A stretch of DNA of 64,000 nt from Paenibacillus alvei DSM 29. Lineage in GTDB: Bacteria; Bacillota; Bacilli; Paenibacillales; Paenibacillaceae. A program made the position numbers and the translations under genes. Positions 26,274 to 35,224 of this stretch are shown here, one piece after another; the first letter of the stretch is position 1, and each line of letters begins with the position of its first letter. The stretch is from contig NZ_AMBZ01000009.1 in NCBI RefSeq assembly GCF_000293805.1, positions 62,001-126,000 of the forward strand, in the 5' to 3' direction. The notes under the pieces were generated by a model. It was given only the letters and a program-made list of their open reading frames with translations, did not search any database and was not told where the DNA came from.

Positions 26274-27614
26274 CTATTTGGAAGATGCAGGTTTGGTTTT
26301 GACGTGCTCTCCAATCTCTACCTTTACATCTTCGATCTTGTTTTTACCATTGAGCAGCTTACTTGGCTTACCCTTTAGGAAATAGTCAAAGAAATCCAAT
26401 GAATATGCATTAATACTGCTGTGAGTACGATACAGGGCCTGTAATCTGGCAGCATCATTCGGTGCAGATGGATAGGGAATTAACGGAGTGTCTGAAAATG
26501 TACTATGGTCTGCATGACGGAATGATACGGAATAACTAGAGCGTACTGCCTGCTTATAGCGAGAAATCACATGTTTCAACATCTCGGTTATCTTCTTCTC
26601 ATCCAATCCTTGTGCTTGTGCAGCCTGCTTAGGATCAATACTTTCTACATTTTTCAATCCATCGTAGCCAGCATTCATCAGCATAAATGGACCTGGTATT
26701 CCGGTCTCAGGAATCAATTTGCCAAAGAAACCGCCGTCCATATTGATGCCAGCTTTTACACGTTCATCCTGTAGCATCACTTGAGCAGCTGTAGCACCGC
26801 CGAATGAATGACCGAGCATTCCAACTCGACTCAGATCAGCCTGCTTCCAAATATGATAGCTTTTTTTCTCTGAAAGTTGTTCTAGGTGATCTAATACAAA
26901 TTGAATATCTTTCACCCATACTTTGGTAATTAATCGATCTAAGTAAGAGGTACTGTCGCTATTAGCGCCGTTGAAATTGACAACTTTTCCGTTAGGAAAT
27001 GTGGTTACTAACGAATTATACGTATGCTGAACACTTACAACGATGTAGCCTTGGCTTGCTAGTGGCTCTGCAATAAATCGATATGCATCATTAAGCATCC
27101 CCAAGCCGTGTGATAAGATGAGTACCGGATATTTTTGGTTTGATTCAGCAATAGGTGCCTTGATCAAAGAATGCGTAGTAGATGAGAGCAAGGGTAAAAA
27201 TTGAGCAGCAGGTATTTTAGAGTAGCCTTCATATGCTTTTGCCAATGATGTTGGATCCGTTGCATAAGGTTCGCGCTTATGAGAGGCGCTTGATGCGTTA
27301 GTAGGATACCAGACTTGAATCATCAGCTCACGATGATCCGACTTGTTTGCCGTAAATGTTTCCGGACGAGATTTGTCTACCCAATGAAAACGTTCTGTCC
27401 CCACTTTATATGGGCCTTTAAGGGCAGGGAATGTTACAGCTGTCTGCTTAGACGAAGTCGTCGGATCCTTAGATTGTTGGGTAGCAACTGCTGATTGTTG
27501 CTCTTGCTGGGAAGGGCTGCTTCCAAACGCGTTTATTACGCTATTCCCGATAAACAATGAACACAGCATAATTGCCACCAAAAATTTACGTTTCCCGATA
27601 AGCTTTACTTCCAT
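26274..27614 (-). CDS. Secreted alpha/beta-hydrolase, PAF-acetylhydrolase-like
   Basis: A 446-residue exported hydrolase. A signal peptide with hydrophobic core LVAIMLCSLFIGNSVINAFG opens the protein, then a Ser/Gln/Thr-rich linker, then an alpha/beta-hydrolase domain. VLILSHGLGMLNDAYRFIAE holds the oxyanion turn, MLGHSFGGATAAQ the nucleophilic Ser (GHSFG), INMDGGFFGK the Asp region, and FRHADHSTFSD the catalytic His. The arrangement resembles platelet-activating-factor acetylhydrolase and related lipases or polyesterases. I chose the ATG at 27614 because GGAGAG lies 7 bases upstream. The frame stays open further back, but that part is the tail of an unrelated S9 peptidase (next entry). The substrate is probably a lipid ester or polyester, by inference. 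Confidence 0.8.
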   Translation of the reverse strand: MEVKLIGKRKFLVAIMLCSLFIGNSVINAFGSSPSQQEQQSAVATQQSKDPTTSSKQTAVTFPALKGPYKVGTERFHWVDKSRPETFTANKSDHRELMIQVWYPTNASSASHKREPYATDPTSLAKAYEGYSKIPAAQFLPLLSSTTHSLIKAPIAESNQKYPVLILSHGLGMLNDAYRFIAEPLASQGYIVVSVQHTYNSLVTTFPNGKVVNFNGANSDSTSYLDRLITKVWVKDIQFVLDHLEQLSEKKSYHIWKQADLSRVGMLGHSFGGATAAQVMLQDERVKAGINMDGGFFGKLIPETGIPGPFMLMNAGYDGLKNVESIDPKQAAQAQGLDEKKITEMLKHVISRYKQAVRSSYSVSFRHADHSTFSDTPLIPYPSAPNDAARLQALYRTHSSINAYSLDFFDYFLKGKPSKLLNGKNKIEDVKVEIGEHVKTKPASSK

Positions 27615-27629
27615 AATGCAACTCTCCAT

Positions 27630-27890
27630 TTCAACAATAGGTTTGTGTGAGCGAATACTTGCTTCCAATGTATTAGACTCTACTACAGCAAATTCCCCTT
27701 CATTGGCAGGTAAATGTGCAGGAAGTCGAGGTGGTTCTAATCCTAGCAAGTGTCTTATGAAGTCGTCCCATTTCCTGCGGATAAAATACGTTTCTTCCGG
27801 AACCCCATGCCCGACATTAGCCATAATCAGCAGATCAAAATCTAATTCCGCTTTGATCAGTGCATCTGCTAATCGTAACGTCTGGCCGAC
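27630..27890 (-). pseudogene. C-terminal remnant of an S9 prolyl-oligopeptidase-type protein
   Basis: On the minus strand about 85 codons read TLRLADALIKAELDFDLLIM, then NVGHGVPEETYFIRRKWDDF and IRHLLGLEPP, the end of an S9 (DPP IV-like) peptidase with its catalytic His in G-H-G. The frame runs without a stop into the hydrolase gene, so an in-frame fusion is formally possible. A ribosome binding site inside makes independent translation of the hydrolase more likely. Confidence 0.75.
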
Positions 27891-27935
27891 ATGGACAATA
27901 CATACTGGGGGGAGCGTTATACGGGTTTGCGCATT

Positions 27936-28090
27936 ATCAGATCTATACCGACATTGACAGTCAGCTAATTAGAAATAGAGGGGAGCATGGAGCGGGTCTA
28001 GGGCTATTGACCGCGCGTTGGATCGTCGATCAACATCAAGGTTGTTACAAAATTCTAAATGTAGTAATAGAAGAACGAGAGATGTTAAGT
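27936..28090 (+). pseudogene. Histidine kinase HATPase remnant
   Basis: The plus strand reads IYTDIDSQLIRNRGEHGAGL, then G-L-L-T-A-R-W-I-V-D-Q-H-Q-G, the G2 box and following helix of a sensor kinase ATP-binding domain. Both ends are degraded. It is back to back with the S9 remnant. Confidence 0.55.
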
Positions 28091-28600
28091 GTAGACCATT
28101 CATTCCTCAACACGTGGCAATGATGATTTATAGTGATCCAGACAATCAGAGACTTCAAGAAGAAGCAAAATATGTTGAACGCCATGTGCGTCGACATATG
28201 TAGGGCAATTGAAGTAGCAGCAAGAATAAAGGATGGTCTTCAATGTTCTGAAGTCCATTCTTTATTGCATGTAGGGGAAAATGAGAAGCTAATCGGAAAA
28301 CCATACAAGATCTTGTTTTCCGACAAAACACCGAATCCACAAGAATGATGGTGGATACATACACACACGAGGAAAAGGAGAGTCTATACATATCATGGCA
28401 TTTCATCGATTTTCATACATATGTACAAAATACGGGTTTTGTGAAACAGTAGTATAGTTTTAAAAGCAGTCTCTCCAAATTGGCCTCAATCAGTGTCAGA
28501 GCATTCAAAACACATATTTCTAATATATGTCTTTTTTCCTTGTGTCAAGATTAACGCCGTAGATTAACCTTTAATGCTACGCACATTTCAAAAGTAAAAT
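28091..28600. other. Region without a recognised gene
   Basis: Short frames exist (for example 28133-28348 on the plus strand, with A-R-I-K-D-G-L-Q-C-S-E-V-H) but none has a ribosome binding site or a recognisable family. Probably debris continuous with the preceding remnants. Confidence 0.4.
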
Positions 28601-28601
28601 A

Positions 28602-28626
28602 CCCCCGAGGTATTATTTCTCGGGGG
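28602..28626 (-). terminator. Terminator after the secreted protein gene
   Basis: Stem CCCCCGAG/CTCGGGGG with a 9-base loop; on the minus strand it is followed by TATTTTACTTTT. It lies about 50 bases after the stop of the gene at 28675. Confidence 0.8.
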
Positions 28627-28674
28627 TTCAAGTTGCTGATTTTGATTTGCTCAAGACAATTCCTATTCTTGTTT

Positions 28675-29388
28675 TTACATTGGCGAAGTCGATGTCAACT
28701 CTACGTTTGCATCATCTAGACTAACTACAGTTCCACCGATTGCTTCTTCATAAATACCAATTTGACTTCCTGAAGATGCATACTTCTTGTAAATTAACTT
28801 ACCATTTGAATTTACACCAACAGCATAATTTGTAAGGTACGCCGTTGTCTTTGGAGCTACTGTAACCCCTACTCCATAAGAAGTTCCTTTAATCCATTTT
28901 CTCGTAGAGTCTACTTGTACAGATGTCGAGGCTTCAATCCCAGCTAAAAAACCTGCTTTTACTTCAGCTTTTGCACTAATAGCTGATGAAACATTCCATG
29001 TAGTCTCTGTGGTTGTTTGCTGAGTATATGAAAGTGTAGCAGATGTACTCAGCGCATTATTAACTCTTATCGTGCCGGTGGATTTGTAGTTCCAATCCTT
29101 AGAGTTTCTACTAGCGTCATATCTATCAAAAGCATATTTATATCCATCATTCGGTGGAGCCATTGTTGTAACTCTTTGACTCAGGGGGACAACTTCTGTA
29201 CGATTTCCATCCATATCAATTTCCCATGCCTTTGGTTCTGGCGCTTGATAATGGGATTCTTTTGCCTTAGCTTTTTCCAGCACGTCCTCTGGAATATCAC
29301 TATCACTAGCTTGTGCAAAAACCATTTGTGATGAAAGCAAAAAAGTTAAACTCAAAACTCCAACAGCCAGTTTTCTGAAATGAAACAT
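28675..29388 (-). CDS. Secreted Ser/Thr-rich beta protein, possibly aerolysin/ETX-MTX2-like
   Basis: A 237-residue exported protein with a clear signal peptide (VGVLSLTFLLSSQMVFAQA). The mature protein has an acidic, Glu/Pro/Lys-rich N-terminal part. From about residue 105 it shows long Ser/Thr-rich alternating beta strands (TGTIRVNNALSTSATLSYTQ), a hydrophobic amphipathic stretch (AISAKAEVKAGFLAGIEAST) and paired strands (SYGVGVTVAPKTTAYLTNYA). This plan is that of aerolysin-type beta-pore-forming toxins (ETX/MTX2 group), where the Ser/Thr-rich strands flank a membrane-insertion loop. I do not see a specific family motif, so this is a structural guess. AGGAGG precedes the start. Upstream lies a lipoprotein gene, with a 16-bp inverted repeat between them. 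Confidence 0.5.
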   Translation of the reverse strand: MFHFRKLAVGVLSLTFLLSSQMVFAQASDSDIPEDVLEKAKAKESHYQAPEPKAWEIDMDGNRTEVVPLSQRVTTMAPPNDGYKYAFDRYDASRNSKDWNYKSTGTIRVNNALSTSATLSYTQQTTTETTWNVSSAISAKAEVKAGFLAGIEASTSVQVDSTRKWIKGTSYGVGVTVAPKTTAYLTNYAVGVNSNGKLIYKKYASSGSQIGIYEEAIGGTVVSLDDANVELTSTSPM

Positions 29389-29415
29389 AGATTAATCCCT
29401 CCTTGTATTACATTG

Positions 29416-29457
29416 TATACCAAATTATGGGTGATATCAATCCCATAATTTGGTATA
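29416..29457 (-). promoter_or_regulatory. 16-bp perfect inverted repeat upstream of the secreted protein gene
   Basis: TATACCAAATTATGGG and its exact complement flank a 10-base spacer (GTGATATCAAT region). The repeat ends 28 bases before the start codon of the secreted protein gene. It could be an operator or an RNA hairpin in the leader. It has no T-tract in the direction of transcription, so a plain terminator is unlikely. Confidence 0.75.
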
Positions 29458-29481
29458 GTCAATCTCTTTAATATTTGGATG

Positions 29482-30066
29482 TTATATTTTGAATATTACG
29501 GATTGTTTCCTTTGTAATATCGATGTCTTTTTAGTTTCAGAAATCTGATAGATAATAAAAACAATATTTTTGTAACTAAATGTAACAATATCACTCATTT
29601 CCGAAAGTTTTTCATTAATATTAGATAAACCTGTGAGCATAGACCAATCAATTATATCTTCACCTATATAGTTTTGTGTATAAGCTATTCTTATAGAAAT
29701 TTGCGTTGATTGATTTTTATTTTCAAAAATTAGGAGTTCTTGCGTTGTTTTTGGTTCTCCAGTATCCAGTTCACCATTTAGAGTTAAATACTGTCTTTTA
29801 TTATACGTCAAGTCTTTATCTACGATCGTGAGATCACTCGTAAAGGTGCCAGTTTTCAATTCAAAATTACTAATTTTTAAATTACTTTTTAATGCCTCAA
29901 ACAATGTTTGATACTCAGCGTAAGATAATATTTTTTTAGTATTTTCAATAGTTGTGTCTCCAATTTTAGTTCGGCTCTCTGCTATTTTGCTATCAGAGTT
30001 ACTACAGCCAACTAAAAAAATACAGACTGTAGATAGAATTATTAGCATTTTATAATTTCTCATCAC
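29482..30066 (-). CDS. Lipoprotein of unknown function
   Basis: A 194-residue lipoprotein. The signal peptide ends in the lipobox FLVGC at about residue 21, after which the chain is anchored to the outer face of the membrane. The mature part has mixed alpha/beta composition with many Thr, Ile and Asn residues and ends in a basic tail. No family is recognised. Composition is very AT-rich compared with genes on either side of the region. It lies upstream of, and in the same direction as, the secreted beta protein gene, with 93 bases between. It could protect the cell from that protein, or simply be a neighbour. Confidence 0.6.
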   Translation of the reverse strand: MMRNYKMLIILSTVCIFLVGCSNSDSKIAESRTKIGDTTIENTKKILSYAEYQTLFEALKSNLKISNFELKTGTFTSDLTIVDKDLTYNKRQYLTLNGELDTGEPKTTQELLIFENKNQSTQISIRIAYTQNYIGEDIIDWSMLTGLSNINEKLSEMSDIVTFSYKNIVFIIYQISETKKTSILQRKQSVIFKI

Positions 30067-30367
30067 TAACCCACCTTCAATCTATAATTCGGCTACACTT
30101 ATCGTTATTACCAACTACTTCTTGTTATATACTAACAGTATTTCCCTATATTTGAAAGTGTTTTTTCTATCCCTAACTATTATTACGAAAAAAATAAAAA
30201 CACCTGAGAGACCCTACAAAAGCCCACTTTTGCTCATGTTGTGTTTAAGTAGACATATTTTATCCTAAAAAAAATCTTCAGTTCTTCTAACAGATACGAC
30301 TTTTTGCAGTAGTCTCCAAGAGATGTTCATAGTTTTTGAACCTTATCATGCATAGTTATATTTTAAG
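30067..30367. other. Intergenic, no gene recognised
   Basis: AT-rich, 300 bases. I see no part of the response-regulator gene that the adjacent IS interrupts, which shows that the IS junction is not a simple insertion. Confidence 0.5.
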
Positions 30368-31850
30368 TCAATAGCGTTGCATTAAATTTCAGACCTAATT
30401 ACAAATTCTAAATTGTACTAAAAATGTTAAATTATCGACGTCCATTCAAAGAAAAAATCTCCATAATTAGGGGAGCAGGTAGTCCTGTCCAAATCCCTAA
30501 TCATAGGAGATCGTACATGGACAAGGATACACTACTTTCATCATTTGGTAAATGGGTCGCACCACTAAATGCACAAATCATTTCAGATTGGACGGATAAA
30601 ACCGGCGAAGATAAGTACGTTAAAAAGCTGCATTCACTGGCCTATCTCTTGATCTTTATGGATGCACAGCTGCAGCAGCGAGACTGTTTACGAACTATCG
30701 TTACTGAATTGCAGTGTAACGAAGCGTTCCAGAAAGAACTTGGAATTACGTCCATAAGCACCTCACAGCTATCAAGGAAAAACAACAAGCTTTCCAGTGA
30801 GGTTTTGCAAAGCATATTTGCGGATCTGGTCTTGAAAATCAGCGAGCACAGCCGTCCTGCTTCAGGGCGAATCGGCACAGTAAAATTGCTAGATTCCACG
30901 ACGATGAGCCTATGTTTAAGTAAATACAAATGGGCAACGTACCGAAAAACAAAATCCGGTGTCAAACTTCATTTGCGAGTAACCTTTTGCGATCCGGACA
31001 CGGTTTATCCAGAAAAGGCAGTGCTTACACCTGCGAAGCCTGCGGATCGTACTCAAATGGATGCTCTTATTGATGAAACCGGAGCCACCTATGTGTTCGA
31101 TCGCGGCTATGTCGATTACAAGAAGTATGATCATTACTGCAGGGAAGGCATTTTTTTCGTAACTCGTTTGAAGAACAACGCGGTCGTGGAGACGCTCTCC
31201 GAATTTCCAGTAGCCGAAAACTCCTTGATCCATCGGGATCAAATGGTTCGAATCGGTAAAGGAAAGAAACAGATGGAAGAGGCATTGCGACTTGTAGAAA
31301 CGACCGATTTAAAGGGTAAGCTGATCCGCATCATTAGCAATCGCTTTGATTTAACAGCAGAAGAGATCAGTGAGCTGTATCGCAATCGTTGGAAGATAGA
31401 AACATTCTTCCGTTGGGTTAAACAGCATCTGAAGCTGACGCGTTTCTATGGAGAGCAAGAGAACGCGGTATGGAATCAGATCCTCATTTGTTTGATCGCA
31501 TATAGCCTTCAGCTCTTGATGAAAATGGAGCTTGGTACAACGAAGAGCTTATTAGATCTACATCGACTACTTATCTCAATGCTGTATCAGCCCTGGGAAA
31601 CGTTCAGAGAAGCTGTTTTTCGGAAGCCTGCTCGCACTTCCAAAGGTCGGCAGAAAGTCGTAAAGACCTAAGATTCAGGAAAATAGTTCCTTGAAATGAT
31701 AGATATTACCAAATGGGCGCGGCTACTTGCTTTCATAGAACCCTTAACTTTTTGGCTTATATGAAAGCAAGAAAACTGTAAATTATTTTATCTGCAACAA
31801 TATCTTTCCTTTAATATTTGCAGTGGGATTCTTTTATGCAACGCTATTGA
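30368..31850 (+). mobile_element. IS4-family insertion sequence, complete
   Basis: A 1483-bp element bounded by terminal inverted repeats TCAATAGCGTTGCAT (30368-30382) and ATGCAACGCTATTGA (31836-31850). It contains one transposase gene. The flanking bases (left ...ATATTTTAAG, right TATCCAATAG...) show no direct target duplication of the 10-12 bases usual for IS4 elements. Its right end truncates a response-regulator gene. Confidence 0.9.
30517..31671 (+). CDS. IS4-family DDE transposase
   Basis: A 384-residue transposase. The DDE residues are visible: Asp in KLLDSTTMSLC, Asp in ATYVFDRGYVDYKKY, and Glu in the YREK block, ELYRNRWKIETFFRWVKQHL (Y-x2-R-W-x-I-E-x-F-x6-K). This places it in the IS4 family. 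The ATG at 30517 has AGGAG 7 bases upstream; the frame extends further back to 30424 without a better start. No frameshift is present and both element ends are intact, so it may be active. The N-terminal region (GKWVAPLNAQIISDW) carries the usual DNA-binding helices. Confidence 0.9.
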   Translation: MDKDTLLSSFGKWVAPLNAQIISDWTDKTGEDKYVKKLHSLAYLLIFMDAQLQQRDCLRTIVTELQCNEAFQKELGITSISTSQLSRKNNKLSSEVLQSIFADLVLKISEHSRPASGRIGTVKLLDSTTMSLCLSKYKWATYRKTKSGVKLHLRVTFCDPDTVYPEKAVLTPAKPADRTQMDALIDETGATYVFDRGYVDYKKYDHYCREGIFFVTRLKNNAVVETLSEFPVAENSLIHRDQMVRIGKGKKQMEEALRLVETTDLKGKLIRIISNRFDLTAEEISELYRNRWKIETFFRWVKQHLKLTRFYGEQENAVWNQILICLIAYSLQLLMKMELGTTKSLLDLHRLLISMLYQPWETFREAVFRKPARTSKGRQKVVKT

Positions 31851-32028
31851 TATCCAATAGAATCAGATCCGGAACCGCGTCACCGCTTTCTAAATAATCC
31901 AACGCTTCTTTACGGTTCTTGGCCATGTATGGAGCGGCAAAGCCGGTTGTTTTTTCGACATAATGCCGATGAATATCCGCTACTCGAAAGTCATCCTCGA
32001 TGATCAACACTGAAAACAAGTCCTTCAT
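31851..32028 (-). pseudogene. CitB/DctR-type response regulator truncated by the IS element
   Basis: The first 59 codons of a receiver domain remain: FSVLIIEDDFRVADIHRHYV with the acidic pocket, up to LILLDI with the phospho-acceptor Asp. The frame then runs into the IS end and stops after a few residues. The rest of the receiver and the DNA-binding domain are absent on the other side of the IS. It starts at ATG 32028, overlapping the kinase stop as ATGA, with GAGGAG upstream. Family members respond to citrate, malate or other C4/C6 acids. The regulator cannot work in this form. Confidence 0.85.
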
Positions 32029-33652
32029 AGCGATCTCCTCTCGTCCTTCGGTATCATAATCATAAAACAAGCTCCTCCGAGCTCACCTTCCCCTGCCTCC
32101 AGCAATATCTCCCCGCCGACTGCATTGAGCATCAGCTTCGATAGTGCCAGACCCATTCCCCGATGGCTGCCCTGCTTCGTTGAAAATCCTTGCTGAAATA
32201 TACGGGGGATATCCGCCTCGGCCACCCCTATTCCTGAATCTTCAATCTCAAAAATACAATCCTCACCGATATCCGTAAAAAAGATGGCAACCTTACGTTG
32301 ACCCTCTTCCTGTTGCCTTACCGCCTCCAATGCATTCTCAATGATATTGCCCAGGGCGGTTAACAGCGCATCTTGCTTCTCATCTGCAAATGAGCCTTCC
32401 AAACGGCTGTCGGGATGGATGACCATGGAGATATTCAGTTCATTCGCTTGATTGAATTTTCCTTGAAATAAGGCTTGAAGCAGAGGATCGGCTACTTTTT
32501 CCGCTAAGAATGTTAACCTGGCCTGCTGCATATTGCTTTCTTTTTTATAAAATCAATCGCTTCCTGTAGTCGCCGGTTCTGCACCAGCCCCAGGATGATA
32601 TGCAGCTTATTGGAGTACTCATGCGTCTGCGCCCGCTGCGCATTCGCATATTGCTTAATACGGGACAGCTCCTCTGTCACTGTCTCCAGTTCCGTTTTCT
32701 TGCGAAACGTGTAGACGCTCCCCGTGACGGCATCTTCCCTTACAATGGGGGTCTGATTGACGAGTACGATGTCTTCGCCCAGCACCATCTCTCGGTTCAC
32801 CAAGCGGCTTCTCTCCTTGTCCTGTGCATCACTGTATAAGGAAGGGACAATCTCATGAATGGATGCTCCTGCATAATTCAATTGTTTCTGCTCCGTGTCT
32901 GTGAAAAGAATATCCTTGGCCGCTTTATTCATTGCTGATATTGCCCCATCATTAGCCACCGCGATAATTCCTTCATGCGTGGACTGCAGTATCGCTTCCT
33001 TATGCAGATACAGATGGGAAATCTCCTCGGGCTCCATATTATGCAATAATTTTTTAATATGAGAAGCAATAAAGACCGCTCCCGCGATGCCAAACAGAAC
33101 AATGAGACTCAAGGTGAGCCAGAGGGATTTGCTATTTTCCGCTACGATGCGGTGCACATTGTTAGTAAGAAAACCGACCGACACGAGCCCCACGATCTTC
33201 CCTTCATCGAAAATGGGAACCTTCCCTCGAATCGACAAACCTAGCGTTCCCTCCATTTTGGACACGTACGACTCGCCATGATGCAGGGCCCTGTCATTAT
33301 CGCTTCCGACCATTTTCGCCCCGATAATGCTTTCATTGGGATGCGATTGCCGGATTTCCCGCGTATCTCCGACAACAATGAATTCCGCGCCAGATTCCCG
33401 CTGTATCGGCTTCACGATCGGTTGTATCACGACGGAAGGATTATTCAAGCGGAAAGCGCTTTGTATTTCGGGGATATTCGCGACGCTTTGCGCCAGACTC
33501 AATGCTCTTTTTCCCGTCTGATCTTCTACTATCTTCCCTATGAAGTGTTCCAAAAACACCCCGAAAATCGAACAGATTCCAATAATCAGTAGGCTGATGA
33601 GCAAAATCATCTTCAACCGTAAATTACATTTCAGATGTAACAACCGGATCAT
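32025..33652 (-). CDS. CitA/DcuS-type sensor histidine kinase, frame broken at an A AAA AAG site
   Basis: A kinase of about 542 residues. It has two membrane helices (about 15-35 and 175-195) enclosing an extracellular PAS-like citrate sensor domain, a cytoplasmic PAS domain, a dimerisation helix with the phospho-acceptor motif QTHEYSNKLHIILGL, and a HATPase domain (NIIENALEA, then IEDSGIGV and GMGLALSKLM). The two halves lie in different frames, joined at 32540-32546. The minus strand reads ATA AAA AAG there, and a -1 shift gives GAA AGC AAT ATG, continuing the protein. One missing A would give the same result. I chose ATG 33652, with AGGAG 7 bases upstream. The partner regulator is cut by the IS element, so signalling is probably lost. 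Confidence 0.85.
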
Positions 33653-33971
33653 TCGCCAACTCCTAAAAATCGAAATGATTAGTTTTGAGTATCCTATCGT
33701 CAAATAATTCCATTATAGCATGATCCGTTTCTTAACGTTTTTGCTATAACAAGCAATGGTACGTTGTAGAGGAATATATGGTTTGGCAATGCTATATTGC
33801 AGCAGATGACCCCTGATTCTCATCTTGGAATTTCCTCCTGTGGTCATAAAGTGCTTCGAACGGAAATAATAGGTTTGATAAAAACAAAAAACCGCATTAT
33901 CATGCGGTTTCGGATAGCATGTTTATGAGTTGATAAGCATAAAAGAATACCCGTTTTGATCGAACCAATGC
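33653..33971. other. Intergenic with terminator at 33889-33910
   Basis: Contains the upstream region of the kinase gene and a hairpin AAACCGCAT/ATGCGGTTT. On the minus strand this hairpin is followed by a T-tract and ends the DJ-1-like gene. Nothing else is recognised. Confidence 0.7.
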
Positions 33972-34553
33972 CTAAAATCCCATAAGTTCTTTTACATGTT
34001 CCGTATTTTTTTTAGATGTTAGTTTTTCGAGTAATAAAAATGCAACATCAAAAGCTGTGCCTGGATTTGAAGATGTAATAATATTTCCATCCTGAACAAT
34101 GAAATCATTTTGTACAACTGCACCGAATTTCTGTAACTGCTCTTTTCGTTTACTCGTTGAATGATTGTATGTGGTAGCTTTTTTTCCTTTAAGAATTCCG
34201 CTTTTGCCAAGTGCTAATGATGCAACACAGATACTAGCAATCGGTTTCTGATTGGAATAAAAATGTTGAATTACACGTAAAAATGGCGTACTGAAGGCAT
34301 CCTCGTAAAATCCAGCTTCTTCAAATCCTCCTGGAATAGCTAGTGCATCAAACTCATCCAGTTGAATTTCATTGACCGTTTTTTCAGGTATAACAGTAAA
34401 ATTCCATGTACAGGTTAATTGATTCCGAAGACCAACTGTTACGACCTCAGTTGATCCATCTCCCTCCCATTTATTCCAACCTAGTACATCTGTAAACACA
34501 CTAGCTTCTACTGCTTCAAATCCGTTAGCTAATAATAATAATATCTTTTTCAT
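33972..34553 (-). CDS. DJ-1/PfpI-family protein
   Basis: A 193-residue protein of the DJ-1/PfpI/ThiJ superfamily, flavodoxin-like fold. The start KKILLLLANGFEAVEASVF contains the conserved Glu, and the nucleophile elbow ASICVASLALGKSGIL holds the conserved Cys. FDALAIPGGFEEAGFYED precedes it. Members act as stress-related glyoxalases/deglycases, chaperones or amidases; which role applies here is not clear. The upstream gene on the opposite strand is an Lrp-type regulator, so the two may share one divergent control region (34554-34696). A terminator lies after it at 33889. Confidence 0.85.
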   Translation of the reverse strand: MKKILLLLANGFEAVEASVFTDVLGWNKWEGDGSTEVVTVGLRNQLTCTWNFTVIPEKTVNEIQLDEFDALAIPGGFEEAGFYEDAFSTPFLRVIQHFYSNQKPIASICVASLALGKSGILKGKKATTYNHSTSKRKEQLQKFGAVVQNDFIVQDGNIITSSNPGTAFDVAFLLLEKLTSKKNTEHVKELMGF

Positions 34554-34696
34554 ATCCCAAATTACCTCCTGATATCCTTATTTTATAAAAATATAGAGGG
34601 CTCATAAACAAGCTAGAAAAGGATATTTTATTGTTTGGCTTTAATTTATTAATTATTTTAGTTATTCTATATTATAAAAAAAAGGTTGGATACGTT

Positions 34697-35134
34697 ATGG
34701 ATCAAATTGATAAAAACATCGTGAGAATATTACAGTCGAATGCGAAAATCTCCATGAAGGATCTAGCAGAGGCTGTTCACTTATCTTCTCCATCCGTCAC
34801 TGAGCGAGTAAGAAAGTTAGAGGAGCAACAAATTATTGAGGGTTACCATGCACGTGTTTCTTTAAAAAAAATGAACCGTCCAATTTCTGCACTTATATTG
34901 TTTGAGTCAAAGGATTGTAAATCATTAGCAAACTTTTGCCGTAATCATCCAGATGTGCTTGAGTGTCACAGGGTAGCAGGGGAAATTAGCTATATTGTCA
35001 AATTAGCAACCTATTCTGTAGAGAGTTTTGAACAATTTATTGATGATTCCATGCAATATGGTACGCCCTCAACAAATATCGTGTTATCTTCTTATGAACA
35101 AAAAGTAATCGCCCCTTTTCCTAGTAAAGAATAA
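34697..35134 (+). CDS. Lrp/AsnC-family transcriptional regulator
   Basis: A 145-residue regulator. It has an N-terminal winged helix (DQIDKNIVRILQSNAKISMK, then LSSPSVTERVRKLEEQQII with the recognition helix) and a C-terminal RAM (regulation of amino acid metabolism) domain from about residue 65. Family members form dimers and octamers and bind amino acids. The ATG at 34697 follows AAAGG; the frame is open further upstream, but that region is AT-rich and hydrophobic and reads as promoter DNA. It is transcribed divergently from the DJ-1-like gene, its likely target. A Cys/His-containing segment (LANFCRNHPDVLECHRVAGE) is typical of the RAM domain. Confidence 0.9.
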   Translation: MDQIDKNIVRILQSNAKISMKDLAEAVHLSSPSVTERVRKLEEQQIIEGYHARVSLKKMNRPISALILFESKDCKSLANFCRNHPDVLECHRVAGEISYIVKLATYSVESFEQFIDDSMQYGTPSTNIVLSSYEQKVIAPFPSKE

Positions 35135-35224
35135 AAATCCTAGTAATCAATTCATTATTAGTGATACTTTCCCCTGAAATATTCATATATTATCAATCGA
35201 CAGGTCAAAAGGAGGAATGCTCGG

